Assembly (NCBI GenBank): GCA_003956705.1
Contig: QZCP01000090.1
Span: 273,004 to 337,003 of the forward strand
DNA: 64,000 nt
Origin: Brevipalpus yothersi
Lineage: Eukaryota; Arthropoda; Arachnida; Trombidiformes; Tenuipalpidae
Direction of reading: 5' to 3'
Position numbers and translations under genes: made by a program. Below the pieces are notes generated by a model. The model was not told where the DNA came from, made no database searches, and saw only the letters and a program-made list of their open reading frames with translations. This document shows positions 12,051-22,311 of this stretch, one piece after another; the stretch's first letter is position 1, and each line of letters opens with the position of its first letter.

Positions 12051-15000
12051 TTATGCCACATAAGTGTAGACTTTCCTATAGACGAAAAAGTGAAATTCAA
12101 GAGTCAGCGTCAATCATTCAATCTTCCTCAGAATAGCAAATCTTACCTATCCTCTGGTGTTCGTGAAAGATATTCTCGGTCTATTAGGCCTTCAATACGC
12201 TTCTTGATAACCACAGGACTGGGCATGAATCTTTGCCGCAACTGTTCGGTGACCTGAAAAAATCATTACGAGTGATAAGCTGTTGTGAGAGGAGAAAGAA
12301 AATTGACATACCTCTGTGACTAAGTTAGCGTGATTCATTCTTTTACGTGCTTTCATTATCCTGACAATTGCAGCTTCAATCTCGTGTTTCCTATCTTCAT
12401 CAACTTTACTTCTTGTTTCCTTTCTTTCCGGTTCAGATTCACCCTTAGCTGTTACAGCTTGAATCTTAACCCTATGTAACTTGGATGTGAAGGAGTCGTT
12501 CACTGAGAATACGTTGTTTGGTTCTGTAGAAGAGATAATGAAGACAGAGATACAAAAACTAAGTAAGTTCAGATGGAAGAGAATCATTGAAACTTACCGA
12601 TCTCTTTTGTTTTCGGACTTTTGATCAGTATTCTTTGAGCTGGTTTTCCCATGGCCAATGATTGTAAGGCTCGAGTCAAATCTTTCATGGGAATATCTGT
12701 TTCAGTAGCTATTTCTTCACATGTTAATCGATCACGGTTATTGAATAACATAAGAATACACATTTGATGAGTAGATACTTGGATTATGTGTCGTCTTGGG
12801 ACAGGAAGTTTGGTCGAAGTCGGTGGAAGGCTAACTGCTGAGGTAGATGTGCTCACAGTATTATTAGAGCTTATATCATGATGATTCTCATGGTAGAAAG
12901 ATGTATTACTATTGAGAGATGTTTGTGATATACTACTAGTTGCTCCATTTTCACTTATTTCTTCTCTTTTGGGTCCATAGAAAGTGGAATTCAGATCAGC
13001 CCAACCAAGCTGTGGCTGTAAGGTGAGTTGGCGTCCACTGTGCTTGGCCAAGTAGAATCTACGGAAAGCTTCAAATGCGTTGCGAGGGGCAAATGGAATG
13101 TTACATTTGGATGGAGTAGACTGAGTTGGCCAAAAGCCTGTTGTCAAGATGCGGACATTCAAATCGACACCATAAAGATTAACTCTTGAACTTTGAACAT
13201 GTGACTTGAACTCCTCCATCATAGTTGTTGACACAGTGATGTCTCGGAACATTCCTTCCAATTTAGATGTGAATTGACAACCACACTCTGTTTTCAACTT
13301 GGAAATCATATTCTTTTCAGAGTCATCAGAGACACTCTTGTTAAGAAGTAACCTTTTGGCAAGGTGTTGCTTATAGTAGCGCTCAAACACATCTTTCTCT
13401 TGAAGATAACGAAAAAGAACCATCGTCTTGTCGAGAACTTGTTCAATGTCCTGCTCAGACATACCCTTAACACCTTTCTTGAGCTTGTCATCGATGAATA
13501 GTGATAGATACTCTGGTGATTTTGTGTTGAGGTTGAGAAAATATTCAAAATCTTTTGCGATCATTTTTGAAAATTCTTTATCTGAATTGAATGATCGTAT
13601 CAAAAAAGTATCGAAACGGTCTTTGAGCTCGAGTAGAGACTAATGGAAAAAGAATGAAAGACCATGAGAATTATAAAATGATCAACAACGAGTAACTCTT
13701 TCAAAAGAATGGAACTTACCTGGACAAAAGTTATAGCATCAGTTTTACCACCTTCATCCTCCATCACCAATTGTTTGCCTTGTTCGATTAAATAGGAGCT
13801 TACGCATGAGAGTATAGCTTGGAGCCCTCCGTTGACTCTTCGAAGTAGATTATACATGCAGGCGAGGTCTGGAGTTGAGATAGAATATCGAAAAACGGGA
13901 AAAGGTGAGAAGTTCTGCAGTGTTCTCATGAAAAAGAAAAATATTACCTTCAATTTTCTGATTCTTCAACATATGTACAACTCCTGAGTTTTCCATCTCG
14001 ACTATGGTTTTCATATGCTTTGAGATCAGCTCATCTTCTACAACTTTCACTATCTGATCTTCAGTTGACTCATCGAGATAATGTTTGGCTCTTTCGGCCT
14101 CTTCGTTAATTCTTTGTTCAACTTTTCTTATATATACTGAAGCGCTGTTCTCTTGTAGAAATTTTTGACTTTCAAGCTATAGGAAAGATTGGAAGAAAGT
14201 CATTTTAAAATTTTACTGCTGTTTCAAGAAGAATGTTTAGAATTACCTGATAGAACTCGGCTGATTGAGCTAGAAAAGGTCGCTCAAAATCTTCCTCATA
14301 TACACTACGCGATTCAATTCCTAGATTAATGAGCATTTGACAGGCATTTCGAACGTGGGATCTGAGGGAGAAAGAACAAAAAGATTAGGAAATAGAAAGG
14401 AAAAATTAGCAAGTGAAATTCTAGAAACCAGTTGATTCACGTTAACTCACCTGACGATCACTTCACCTCGTCGTTCTCTTACAACCATGTCAAGCAGAGT
14501 GTTCTTCAAATTATCACGAATTGAACCATATCTTACCACATGGTCACGGAAGAGGTTCAATCCAAGATTGTATACATTGTCTACTTCGTTGGGTTGCACA
14601 TAAACCCGGTCCTGGAAAATGAAAAAATGCAAACAAATCAGAACCACTGAATTTTATGCAGAATCAGAAGAGCATCTACTGACCATATACATTAAGATGT
14701 CTCGAATCATTACCATACTGGTCTGATGGTCATTCCACGCCTCATTGAGAGTTTGAAGGAAATTGTTATTGATTGACTCTTCAACATCTCGACGGACCTG
14801 TGCAGAAAGTAAGAGAGAAAGAGAGTGATAAGTAAACTGGATGCAAGGTGAGCAATTTGGTTCAGAATAAACGATGCATGCGATCATCCTTAGAATAGAA
14901 GTGACAAAAAGTTTACAAACGTAATGGATACCTTGTTCTTAAGATGATCTTGTACAACTTGTCTTAATCCATTATACAGTTTTTCTCCATACTTATGAAG

Positions 15001-15593
15001 AACCATGGTGTAAGCATTTCTGTACAATTCTTCGAAACTGAGGCCACTGTTGTTCTTTCGCTGTATTTCCTGAATTGCATCTCTCAGAGTTCCCCATATC
15101 TGATCGACGAATTTTTCATCCATAGTAGTCTGTGGCCGAAAACGAAATACAGACATTGTGTTAAAATGTGATAGGATCCAACAAAATAAATACAAATTCA
15201 CTGGGTCAACAGATATTTTGGAGAATTGAGTGGAAAAACGGAACACTCAGGTCAGGGACACACAAGTAGTGATATGAATGTTTTGATAATGATGATGACA
15301 GAAGGACTATGAGAGTGTGTGTGTGTGTATGTTTGTCAGGTTAGAATAATGTTCACCAAAGAATGGATAATGATGTACGATGAAATGAATGAATCATTGT
15401 ACACCGATTGTTAGGAGGGTACAGATGAAATTACATGGAATCAAATAATGATATCTCCCAATGATAATGATAATATCAGTATGGATATTGGAATAAAATA
15501 AAAATAAAGTGTACACACATACAAGTAAGTGTATATACTCACGGGAAAAGCTCTGATTCTCATTTTGTCCTTCTTTTGTGGCTTATTGTTCAT
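12051..15593 (-). CDS. CUL3: Cullin-3, scaffold of BTB-CUL3-RBX1 ubiquitin ligases
   Basis: Eleven coding exons on the minus strand: 15543-15593, 14932-15129, 14684-14797, 14451-14611, 14247-14361, 13948-14176, 13720-13868, 12598-13639, 12312-12523, 12147-12253, 12051-12075; 800 aa, all phases closing. CUL3 binds BTB-domain substrate adaptors through its N-terminal cullin repeats and RBX1 through the C-terminal cullin-homology domain. Diagnostic stretches are MRIRAFP at the start, SGLSFEELYRNAYTMVLHK, ECGCQFTSKLEGMFRD and the C-terminal TYVA. The NEDD8 acceptor region AIVRIMKARKRM is intact in the winged-helix domain. The last coding exon is only 25 nt. Between the cullin-homology core and the winged-helix part sits a Ser/Asn/Thr-rich insertion of about 50 residues, longer than in human CUL3. 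Confidence 0.96.
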
Positions 15594-15996
15594 CCTTAAG
15601 CCGATATAAGGAAGCTGTTCTGGTGGTCTATCAGGTGAATATTAATCCAAATGAATATGGTGTGTCAATGGTGAGTATAGATGATAAAAACAATGGTGAT
15701 AAATAAATCTTTTTAATCCATCATTAAAACACCATAATTGATCTTGATTTTTAAACACACACAAAATTGAGAGAGAAAACCAAGACTTTAACTGCTGGAC
15801 AGGTAATCCGCTGCCTCCTAGCGTGGCAGAGTGTCAAGTGTAGCTCTGATCTAGCAAAGCTTATATTTGACCGGATTTAAGTTTTGAAATACATGAAACA
15901 GAATTTGCATGCACGAGGCTCAGGTTCTGTTTTTTAATTTTTTAGTTATTAATCAAATACCAAATTTACAAAAATTCTGTACACTATGTCCTATAT
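15594..15996. other. CUL3 upstream region, between CUL3 and the zinc-finger gene
   Basis: Contains the CUL3 5' UTR/promoter and the 3' end of the minus-strand zinc-finger gene. It also carries one copy (15782-15797) of a 16-bp sequence repeated at 24649-24664. No gene is seen. Confidence 0.5.
15782..15797. repeat. 16-bp direct repeat, copy 1 (AAGACTTTAACTGCTG)
   Basis: Exact match to 24649-24664 in the same orientation, on the other side of the zinc-finger/retroelement cluster. A CAAGTG word follows at a variable distance in both places. It lies about 190 bp upstream of the CUL3 start codon. Confidence 0.6.
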
Positions 15997-17280
15997 CTAA
16001 CTGCTCTTAGGTCTCTTTTTCGGTGGCTTGCTGAATCTATTTGAGATAGTTTTTGACAGTTCTTTTGCCTGGAGGCCTGCTTGCGTCGTGTCATCGTCGT
16101 ATAGAGTACCACTACCTTGACATAGGTGATTGATGTTGAGATCAATATTATATTGTCTCTTGTAATGTCTTTTAAATCCTCTTTCATCGGGAAAATGTCG
16201 CCCACATCGGTCACATGTACACCAGAAACTCGTATGAAATTTCTGGATGTGGATAATCAATTCAGCTTTCGAACCGACTTGGTGTCCACACAGTATGCAC
16301 CAATGTGTCGACCTGGACGTCATTCCTTCACTCGGTGCTTGGGTAAATAGCTGGCTCAGGTTGTGGGTGGTGAGGTTGAGTAAAATTCCTTCTTTGAGAG
16401 ACTTTAAAATTCTGATTTTTGTGAGAGAAGAAAATGTAGCTTCATTAATTAAAGGGATGTTTTCTGGCCATTTTTCCACAAGTAGTTCACTCGAGGTGAT
16501 TTTGCCTGTTAGGAGGTAATGATCGTTTTCCAAGAGAAAAGGATCCACTCCTTTAAGGCCTAATACATGTTTTGGTGGCTCTTGAAGATTCGTCGAAATT
16601 AAAGAATAATCGTTTTTGCTTTTGCATGGACATTTCCGCTGATCGACTGGATTTTCTCCCTCCGGGATGAAAAGAATGAACTGAGGATCAGTGTTTCCAT
16701 TCAATTCCTCAGAACACGGCTGCCCATCTTCTCGGTCCGATTCATCACGAGCACGGTCAGTTCTCGAGTTGATGTTCGACAGTCGATCGTCCTCGGTTGA
16801 TGATGTATTCGGGGTGGAATCGCCTGAAAATGATGAGGAGAGTTCATCGCTAGGATTGACTGCCACCAAAGGGGAAATCTTTCGCTTGAATGAAACCAAT
16901 GTGTCCATTTCACCCTCCACGATGGTCCCTCCAAGTAGGTCAACTGTTGTTCTGAATGAATCGAAATTGTCTACATCGCAGTAACCGTTGGCTAAAAGTG
17001 AATTGATTAAGGAGATTGATTCAACTGTGGTGGAAGGAATGAGGATTCTTATGGGAAGTTTGGGTGATCGTAGATAACACTTAAGTATATCTTGGATGTG
17101 GCAACACCAAGGGTCACTCTCAAATGAGACAATTGAGTCACAGCAAAAGAAATGAATGGTTTGATTAACTTGATGACTGAAAATCTGATCTGAATTGAGT
17201 TTCACGCTGAAAAGGATGCAGAAAAAAATATGTAAAAATATGGTTACTCAGTATTGGGAAAGAGGGAGCCACCTGAGCAT
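15997..17280 (-). CDS. C2H2 zinc-finger protein with a BTB-like N-terminus
   Basis: Exons 17273-17280 (8 nt, ATG CTC AG) and 15997-17206 give 405 aa; without the micro-exon the long frame starts at GTG just after a splice acceptor, which is why I add it. The N-terminal ~100 residues (HQVNQTIHFFCC, LPIRILIPSTTVESISLINSLL, FDSFRTTVDLLGG) have the length and helix/strand rhythm of a divergent BTB/POZ domain; this is inference. The middle is Ser/Asp/Glu-rich and probably disordered. Near the C-terminus are two fingers: CILC-x12-H-x4-H, complete, and CDRC-x12-H, whose last ligand is not obvious. The tail is basic (KPPKKRPKSS), possibly a nuclear signal. Likely a nuclear DNA-binding or chromatin protein. 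Its 3' end lies about 400 bp from the CUL3 start in tandem. Confidence 0.6.
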
Positions 17281-17505
17281 ATGCACATGGTCATGATGTT
17301 CTGTTTACATTCTAATTCGAAAATTGTCGCGCAATAAGCTTTTATTTTCTAGCAGTCAGGATAATAATTGTTTTTCTTAATTACTATTAGATTTAATCTC
17401 ATTAATCACTTCATTATTGTCAGTGTTTGTAACTAAAAGATTCAAGTAACAACCCAAAGTGTGCCTACTCTGTGTCGCAACAAGGACAACACATCAATTC
17501 GAAAT

Positions 17506-18083
17506 ATGAGTGATTTTGTCCCGTCAAAAATGCTGATGGAAAAGAAGCAGGCAATGGTCAGACCATTTGTGTTTACTGGTGAGTAATAGTTCAATTTTTG
17601 ATTATAATAGTTCTTAATAAATGTGTTGTAATGTTTGCAGGAGAGATCTCCACTCACCACTATGACATCTGCGAGGCTAGAGTGAAGGCGTGGATGAAGA
17701 ATGCCTCTCCTCGACAAAAGCAAAATTTTGATCGAATTCAAGACCTAATCTTATCGCGATTGTCCACCGCTTCCCTTTATCGAAAAGATCGCGCTCATGC
17801 TGGTCAATTGCTGGTATATCTTCGACGTAATTTCTACTTTGTGGACGGCTCATTTATCTATGAAGTGGTGTTCAAGAAGGAGACTATCTGTGGTGTTTGC
17901 GATACCAAAGTGTGTCCAGCAACATTCGATGACTATATCAAACATCTTCACGCTGGATACTGCCCATTGATCGTCTTACAACCCACTCTCGGAGTATTCC
18001 ATGGGGATGTAAAGTTTCTGGAGCTACCCGAAAGTTTTGATATTGACGATTGTCCTGGATTTACTGAGGAGGAGCTGCAATGA
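17506..18083 (+). CDS. single zinc-finger protein with one intron, distant relative of the cluster
   Basis: Exons 17506-17578 and 17641-18083 (intron of 62 nt) encode 171 aa. Near the C-terminus is a CGVC-x14-H-x5-C finger (IKHLHAGYC), preceded by a hydrophobic/aromatic stretch (QLLVYLRRNFYFVDG) and followed by about 40 residues ending in an acidic tail (FTEEELQ). Finger position, the C2HC ligand set and the helix before it resemble the 140-145-aa proteins encoded at 18.5 kb and 22.3-24.6 kb, but the spacing is x14 instead of x12 and identity outside the finger is low. The N-terminal ~70 residues are specific to this gene. An AATAAA lies at about 18430. The intron argues for a host gene or a long-resident copy and not for a fresh retroelement ORF. 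Function unknown. Confidence 0.6.
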
Positions 18084-18469
18084 TTCTTACTGATGAATAT
18101 AATTAGCTGTAGGTGAAACCTCTCATATTCTAAAAGAGCTTTATTAACTTTCCTATTATTCTCCCTTTTCTACTGCTTCTTCTAGATCCAAGGATGAGGA
18201 AGGCGATTCCAATCACTGATCATACAGTGATAAATATTCTAACTCTTGCTATATAGAAATGAAATACTACTAATCACTAACCCGGTGAGACAGAGGATGT
18301 TGTAATGAGCTTTTGTAACTTTCTGCTCTCCCTCTAGTCTATCTTTTGCTCCCTAATCAAAAAGCTTTCTATAAACTGATTGAGCTGTCAATGTTAACTT
18401 CCTCTTTCATAGTCGGACATGCAGTCTCAATAAAAGTCTAACCCAGTTGAATTTTTGTAATCTTTCAAG
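18084..18469 (+). other. spacer between two plus-strand zinc-finger genes
   Basis: Probably the 3' UTR of the 17.5-kb gene, with AATAAA near 18430. The next ATG (18470) lies only about 40 nt beyond and is directly preceded by TTTCAAG, which could act as a splice acceptor, so read-through or splicing into the next ORF is possible. No other ORF is seen. Confidence 0.4.
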
Positions 18470-18904
18470 ATGTCTACTCTTTCATGGGACTATGTTATAA
18501 GAATCGCTGAGGATGGTTATCAAGCCTTCCCAGGTGACACTCGTGCTCGTATAACCGAAACCGTACATGGAATGCGTGTCGAAATATCCCTATCTATACT
18601 ACGCTTTCGCACTAATCTGAATCCTCTAGTGCTACTTCTCCGTCAATATTTCTCGTCAAATGAAAGACTCTATCTATTGATCTATCGGAGGGAGTTGATG
18701 CTGATACCTCAGGCTCAACTGATGGAAAAGAATGTTCGAGAGCGGGAAATACTGTGTGACTTGTGCGGTCATTCATTCGATTTCGAGGAACAGTGGATAA
18801 AACATGTTGATCGACTCGAGTGTACCTTTGTAAATCCTTTCAACTACAACTTGGGCTTGGAATCACTTCGAGAGCTTTTCCAGTTACAATGTAATTCAAA
18901 ATGA
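18470..18904 (+). CDS. single C2HC zinc-finger protein, paralogue of the retroelement ORFs
   Basis: Uninterrupted ORF of 144 aa on the plus strand. Its C-terminal half aligns by eye with the minus-strand ORF at 22312-22743: LNPLVLLLRQYF versus LNSLIGIHQDLF, then MLIP versus WLIP, then CDLC-x12-H-x5-C versus CILC-x12-H-x5-C, then RELF versus REIF. The finger spacing CX2CX12HX5C is identical to all five minus-strand ORFs. It is followed at once by AATAAATAAA (18911-18920). It is thus a sixth full-length family member, transcribed toward the 3' end of the retroelement. Either a host gene from which the element's ORFs came, or an inverted, detached copy of an element ORF. Function unknown; nucleic-acid binding is inferred from the finger. 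Confidence 0.6.
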   Translation: MSTLSWDYVIRIAEDGYQAFPGDTRARITETVHGMRVEISLSILRFRTNLNPLVLLLRQYFSSNERLYLLIYRRELMLIPQAQLMEKNVREREILCDLCGHSFDFEEQWIKHVDRLECTFVNPFNYNLGLESLRELFQLQCNSK

Positions 18905-18910
18905 AAACTG

Positions 18911-18920
18911 AATAAATAAA
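18911..18920 (+). terminator. polyadenylation signal of the 18.5-kb gene
   Basis: AATAAATAAA, two overlapping hexamers, begins 6 nt after the stop codon of the plus-strand zinc-finger ORF. Confidence 0.6.
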
Positions 18921-18956
18921 GGACCATTAAATTTCAAATGTTACTACGATGATTCA

Positions 18957-18962
18957 TTTATT
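18957..18962 (-). terminator. polyadenylation signal of the retroelement transcript
   Basis: TTTATT on the plus strand reads AATAAA on the minus strand, about 40 nt past the reverse-transcriptase stop codon. It faces the plus-strand signal at 18911-18920, so the two transcription units probably end within about 50 bp of each other. Confidence 0.5.
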
Positions 18963-19001
18963 TCGCGATGATAGTAAGGCAGAAACAAGAGGGAAGTTGG
19001 G

Positions 19002-22000
19002 TCATTGTCTTCTAACGATACCACTGAGTCTCAGAGATCTAATAATGAAACATGAGATCTGTCTGAGATCTGTTATATTCTCAATCGTGCTAATCAACGA
19101 TCCCGAGATGGGAATCATATCTTTAAGCGAGTCTGGGACAAATGCTCTGTTGAGTTTGCATTGATTGACGAGATGTGTGGTCGTGAGAGTCCTAGAACAT
19201 CTACATGTGCGTTTGTATGACCATCGGTGCCAGGATCCTCTGACTATAGCTATATCCGAGAATATGCATTCATTAAATCGCCATCTCCTGATCTCCTCCA
19301 CCAGGAGAGGGTTCAAGAGACTCTGTTTCGAGGTGAAAGTTTCGATTTGCGAGATAATTAACGGACAGCCGGGAAAGAAGTATTCCATTTCAGTCCTCGA
19401 AGATACAATGTACCAACGCGTCTTGATCCTTTTAAGAGTCTCGCGAAGCAAAGAATTATCCTTCTGAAGGCAAGACTCCAGAATGGCTTTTGGAGCGATA
19501 AGAATGCCTCTATTCACGCCACAAAAGTGTAGGAATAGAGACATCAGAGCGAATGAGACGGCCTGGACCCTGCCCGACGCTAGAAAGTCCAAGTGTATCA
19601 CACATTCCTGTCCGTCCCAAAATTGAAACCAATAACGATCCTTCATACTTGAAAAGGTCATATCCATTTCAATGTCTGCATTGACTTTCGACACCCAATC
19701 CGTAGTGATCAGGATGGGGTGATTGTCAGTGTTGATGGGAGCTCGGTGACACAGATCCATGATCACCGAGTCAGTCATTGATGTTTCTATCGGACTCAAG
19801 GGTACCAGTGAATTGATACAGGCTTTTCTGAACGAGGCATCAATTATCTGCTGAGGATCCTGAGTTGATAAGAGTTGCATGAGAGTTTGGCTGTGAGGAC
19901 TGTTGTTTATTCCCACAATGGATTCCCCAATCTGATGGCATCTATCTTTAATCTCGCTGCAATTTGTTAGAGATAAGATCGGAGCATAAAATCTAAGCAG
20001 CGAATTGCAACACGTTTCATAGATGTAAGGTAAAATTCGAGTCGGGCAGTCCACCAAACCCCTGGCCTGTCTTCTCAAAGAGGTGTTCATAAGATCCAAC
20101 TTTCTCAGTAGTGGTCTCTCGAAATCCTTTCTAGAACATTGCCTGAGCTGTATACCAGCGAAATCGATGTCAGTGTCTTGAGGAATGTGTCTTTCCATGA
20201 ACGGATGCCGACAATATATTATGCTCTTGGTCTTATCATGATTCAAATGTAGACCACATCTCGATAGTTTTTTGCTCAATTCTCCGATAACGAAGTGTGT
20301 GATATGTTGTTTGAAGATTTTGATGCGTTGTATCGACGATTCGATCGAGAAATCTTTACTTCTGAAAAAGGAGAAGTACTGAGAGACGATCAGAATATCG
20401 TCTGCGAATTTGAAGGTGGTGAAGTCAACATCACGCGAGTCTTCAAGGAATACATCTCTCGTTGCACTGATGAATAAAAGCGGGCTCAATCTGGCGCCTT
20501 GGAAACTGCCATTGCTATAATCTTTGAATAAAAAGTTGTTCTGGTCATCGGGTATGAGGCTTATTCTTGATTCCACCAGATTTTTAATGTAGAGGAGAAT
20601 AAACTGTGGGACTCCCTTCTCTCTCAGTCCTGACAGAGCTTGGTCGAGGTGGAAATTCTCAAAAGCATTCGCGATGTCTACCGAAACTATGATCCTGAAA
20701 GTATATCTTGGGTTGGCGTCGAAATGTAGTATTTTGGATAATTTTGCCAAAATATCTCTAATTCCCTTGTTGCGACAGAAGCCATACTGACATGGAAAGT
20801 CATCAATCCGGTCATATCTCTGCAGGATTTGGAAGCAATATGAGTCCATAAGTCTGACGAATGGGTGCATGACCGCAATCGGTCGAAGCTTCTGACCACT
20901 GCTCTTTTCGATAAGAGAGATACGGCTACATATGTATTTGACGGGGAAGTAGCCCATTCGAAAGCATCGATCAAACAAGGATCTGATGTTCATGTCCACC
21001 TTAATAAAGACTGATAGAATCTTCCCGGTCATGAATGTATGGAAGAACGCTTGCTTTTTACCAAGTCTAGTGTGAATGATGTTCCATTCTAGGTTGGACA
21101 GAGGTGGAATATTGTGTGGGTCTTTGTTTCTGATGGTCATTGGAATCTGAGTTGGCCGAGTATTTCGAAATTCTGTTAAGAACTTCTCCTTATCTTTCGC
21201 AAGAAGATCGATCTCCTGACAAATGATGTCCTCTTTTTCCTTGTTCCATCTTCTCCCCAAGATCATTCTCGCTATCTTCCAACTCGGGATGCTTCTATCT
21301 TTTATCTCCAGCAAACGGGAGGCTTTTAAATTCCTACCAATCTCTTTAATTTCTAGGTCTAACGAGTCGATTGCTCTGGAAAGTTGACACAGCCTGGTGT
21401 ATCTATTATTCGATGTAACTCTGAGACGTCTGATTGATGTTTTTAATTTCTTCCGATGCTTGATGAGCCTGGAGAGTCTGGTTTCAAATACACGATTGGA
21501 GGAAGTGCAACTGCTGGCTAAATTTGTTATATGACCATCTAGCTTCATGAAAGCCAAATCAAGATCATCAAGATCATGCGAGATAAACGGATTCAGCTTA
21601 CAAATTTGTTCCAGCTTGATAAGGTTAGTATATTCCTTGTTGCAACTTTTGGTCTTGAAGTCAAATTCAACTTGAATGCCTCTATGATCTGATTTCACCA
21701 GATCAAAGCACTTTGAAAGGATAACTGATCTATTCAATGAACACAAGACAATGTCTAGCCAGTAATGTCTATCGTGCGCCTTGAATGTCCAATTAAAGGC
21801 GTTGGGAATGGCGTAATTCTTCAGATTAAATTTGGTGATAATATTAATGATCTGTTTGCTATTCGATCTGCTGTTGTTCAAACTCCAGAGCGGATGCTCT
21901 GTGTTAACGTCACCCATGATATATACGTCGTGGCCTGAGAAACACTTCGTAAGAATTGACTCCAGTTGGGTGAACATGAGCCCTTGTGGATCTTCCCATG

Positions 22001-22307
22001 GCCTCCAGTAGAATTCAACTACTCCTAATTGTCTGTTACCGAATTTACCTCTAATGGCAACGAGGTTCACATTCACTGGGTGGGCTGCTAGCTTCCAATC
22101 GCCTCTCGTGAAAATTGAAACACAACCGTTCTCGAATACATTAAGTGATGGATCGTATTCTACTATTTCGAGTGCATGACTCGTATTGCACTCACAAATT
22201 CCCGCACAAAAAGATGAGTCCGAATTCTCGAGACAAAGAGCCAATAAATCAATAATTGTATCTGTACTCCTCCTGATATTCGCATGAAACAAGGTAAATG
22301 ACGACAT
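19002..22307 (-). CDS. non-LTR retrotransposon endonuclease/reverse transcriptase
   Basis: Intact ORF of 1101 aa. Residues ~1-220 are an apurinic-endonuclease-like domain: HANIRR at the start, GDVNTEHPLW (~132-141), DIVLCS (~185-190) and SDHRGI (~206-211). A basic helical linker follows (RLIKHRKKLKTSIRRLR). Residues ~470-700 are the reverse transcriptase: LRPIAV, SVDIANAFENFH (~542), SFQGARLSPLLF (~601) and the catalytic FADD (~634-637). Near the C-terminus is CxC-x7-H-x4-C (residues ~1035-1050), a variant of the CCHC-like knuckle found at the end of Jockey/R1/I-type proteins. The gene product would nick target DNA and copy the element RNA by target-primed reverse transcription. The start codon lies 4 nt after the stop of the upstream ORF. 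No RNase H domain is recognised. Confidence 0.88.
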   Translation of the reverse strand: MSSFTLFHANIRRSTDTIIDLLALCLENSDSSFCAGICECNTSHALEIVEYDPSLNVFENGCVSIFTRGDWKLAAHPVNVNLVAIRGKFGNRQLGVVEFYWRPWEDPQGLMFTQLESILTKCFSGHDVYIMGDVNTEHPLWSLNNSRSNSKQIINIITKFNLKNYAIPNAFNWTFKAHDRHYWLDIVLCSLNRSVILSKCFDLVKSDHRGIQVEFDFKTKSCNKEYTNLIKLEQICKLNPFISHDLDDLDLAFMKLDGHITNLASSCTSSNRVFETRLSRLIKHRKKLKTSIRRLRVTSNNRYTRLCQLSRAIDSLDLEIKEIGRNLKASRLLEIKDRSIPSWKIARMILGRRWNKEKEDIICQEIDLLAKDKEKFLTEFRNTRPTQIPMTIRNKDPHNIPPLSNLEWNIIHTRLGKKQAFFHTFMTGKILSVFIKVDMNIRSLFDRCFRMGYFPVKYICSRISLIEKSSGQKLRPIAVMHPFVRLMDSYCFQILQRYDRIDDFPCQYGFCRNKGIRDILAKLSKILHFDANPRYTFRIIVSVDIANAFENFHLDQALSGLREKGVPQFILLYIKNLVESRISLIPDDQNNFLFKDYSNGSFQGARLSPLLFISATRDVFLEDSRDVDFTTFKFADDILIVSQYFSFFRSKDFSIESSIQRIKIFKQHITHFVIGELSKKLSRCGLHLNHDKTKSIIYCRHPFMERHIPQDTDIDFAGIQLRQCSRKDFERPLLRKLDLMNTSLRRQARGLVDCPTRILPYIYETCCNSLLRFYAPILSLTNCSEIKDRCHQIGESIVGINNSPHSQTLMQLLSTQDPQQIIDASFRKACINSLVPLSPIETSMTDSVIMDLCHRAPINTDNHPILITTDWVSKVNADIEMDMTFSSMKDRYWFQFWDGQECVIHLDFLASGRVQAVSFALMSLFLHFCGVNRGILIAPKAILESCLQKDNSLLRETLKRIKTRWYIVSSRTEMEYFFPGCPLIISQIETFTSKQSLLNPLLVEEIRRWRFNECIFSDIAIVRGSWHRWSYKRTCRCSRTLTTTHLVNQCKLNRAFVPDSLKDMIPISGSLISTIENITDLRQISCFIIRSLRLSGIVRRQ

Positions 22308-22311
22308 ACTT

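Noticed and set aside
20295..20974. Short ORFs antisense to, or in other frames of, the reverse transcriptase
   Set aside because: Shadows of the 1101-aa ORF; no independent start context or domain.
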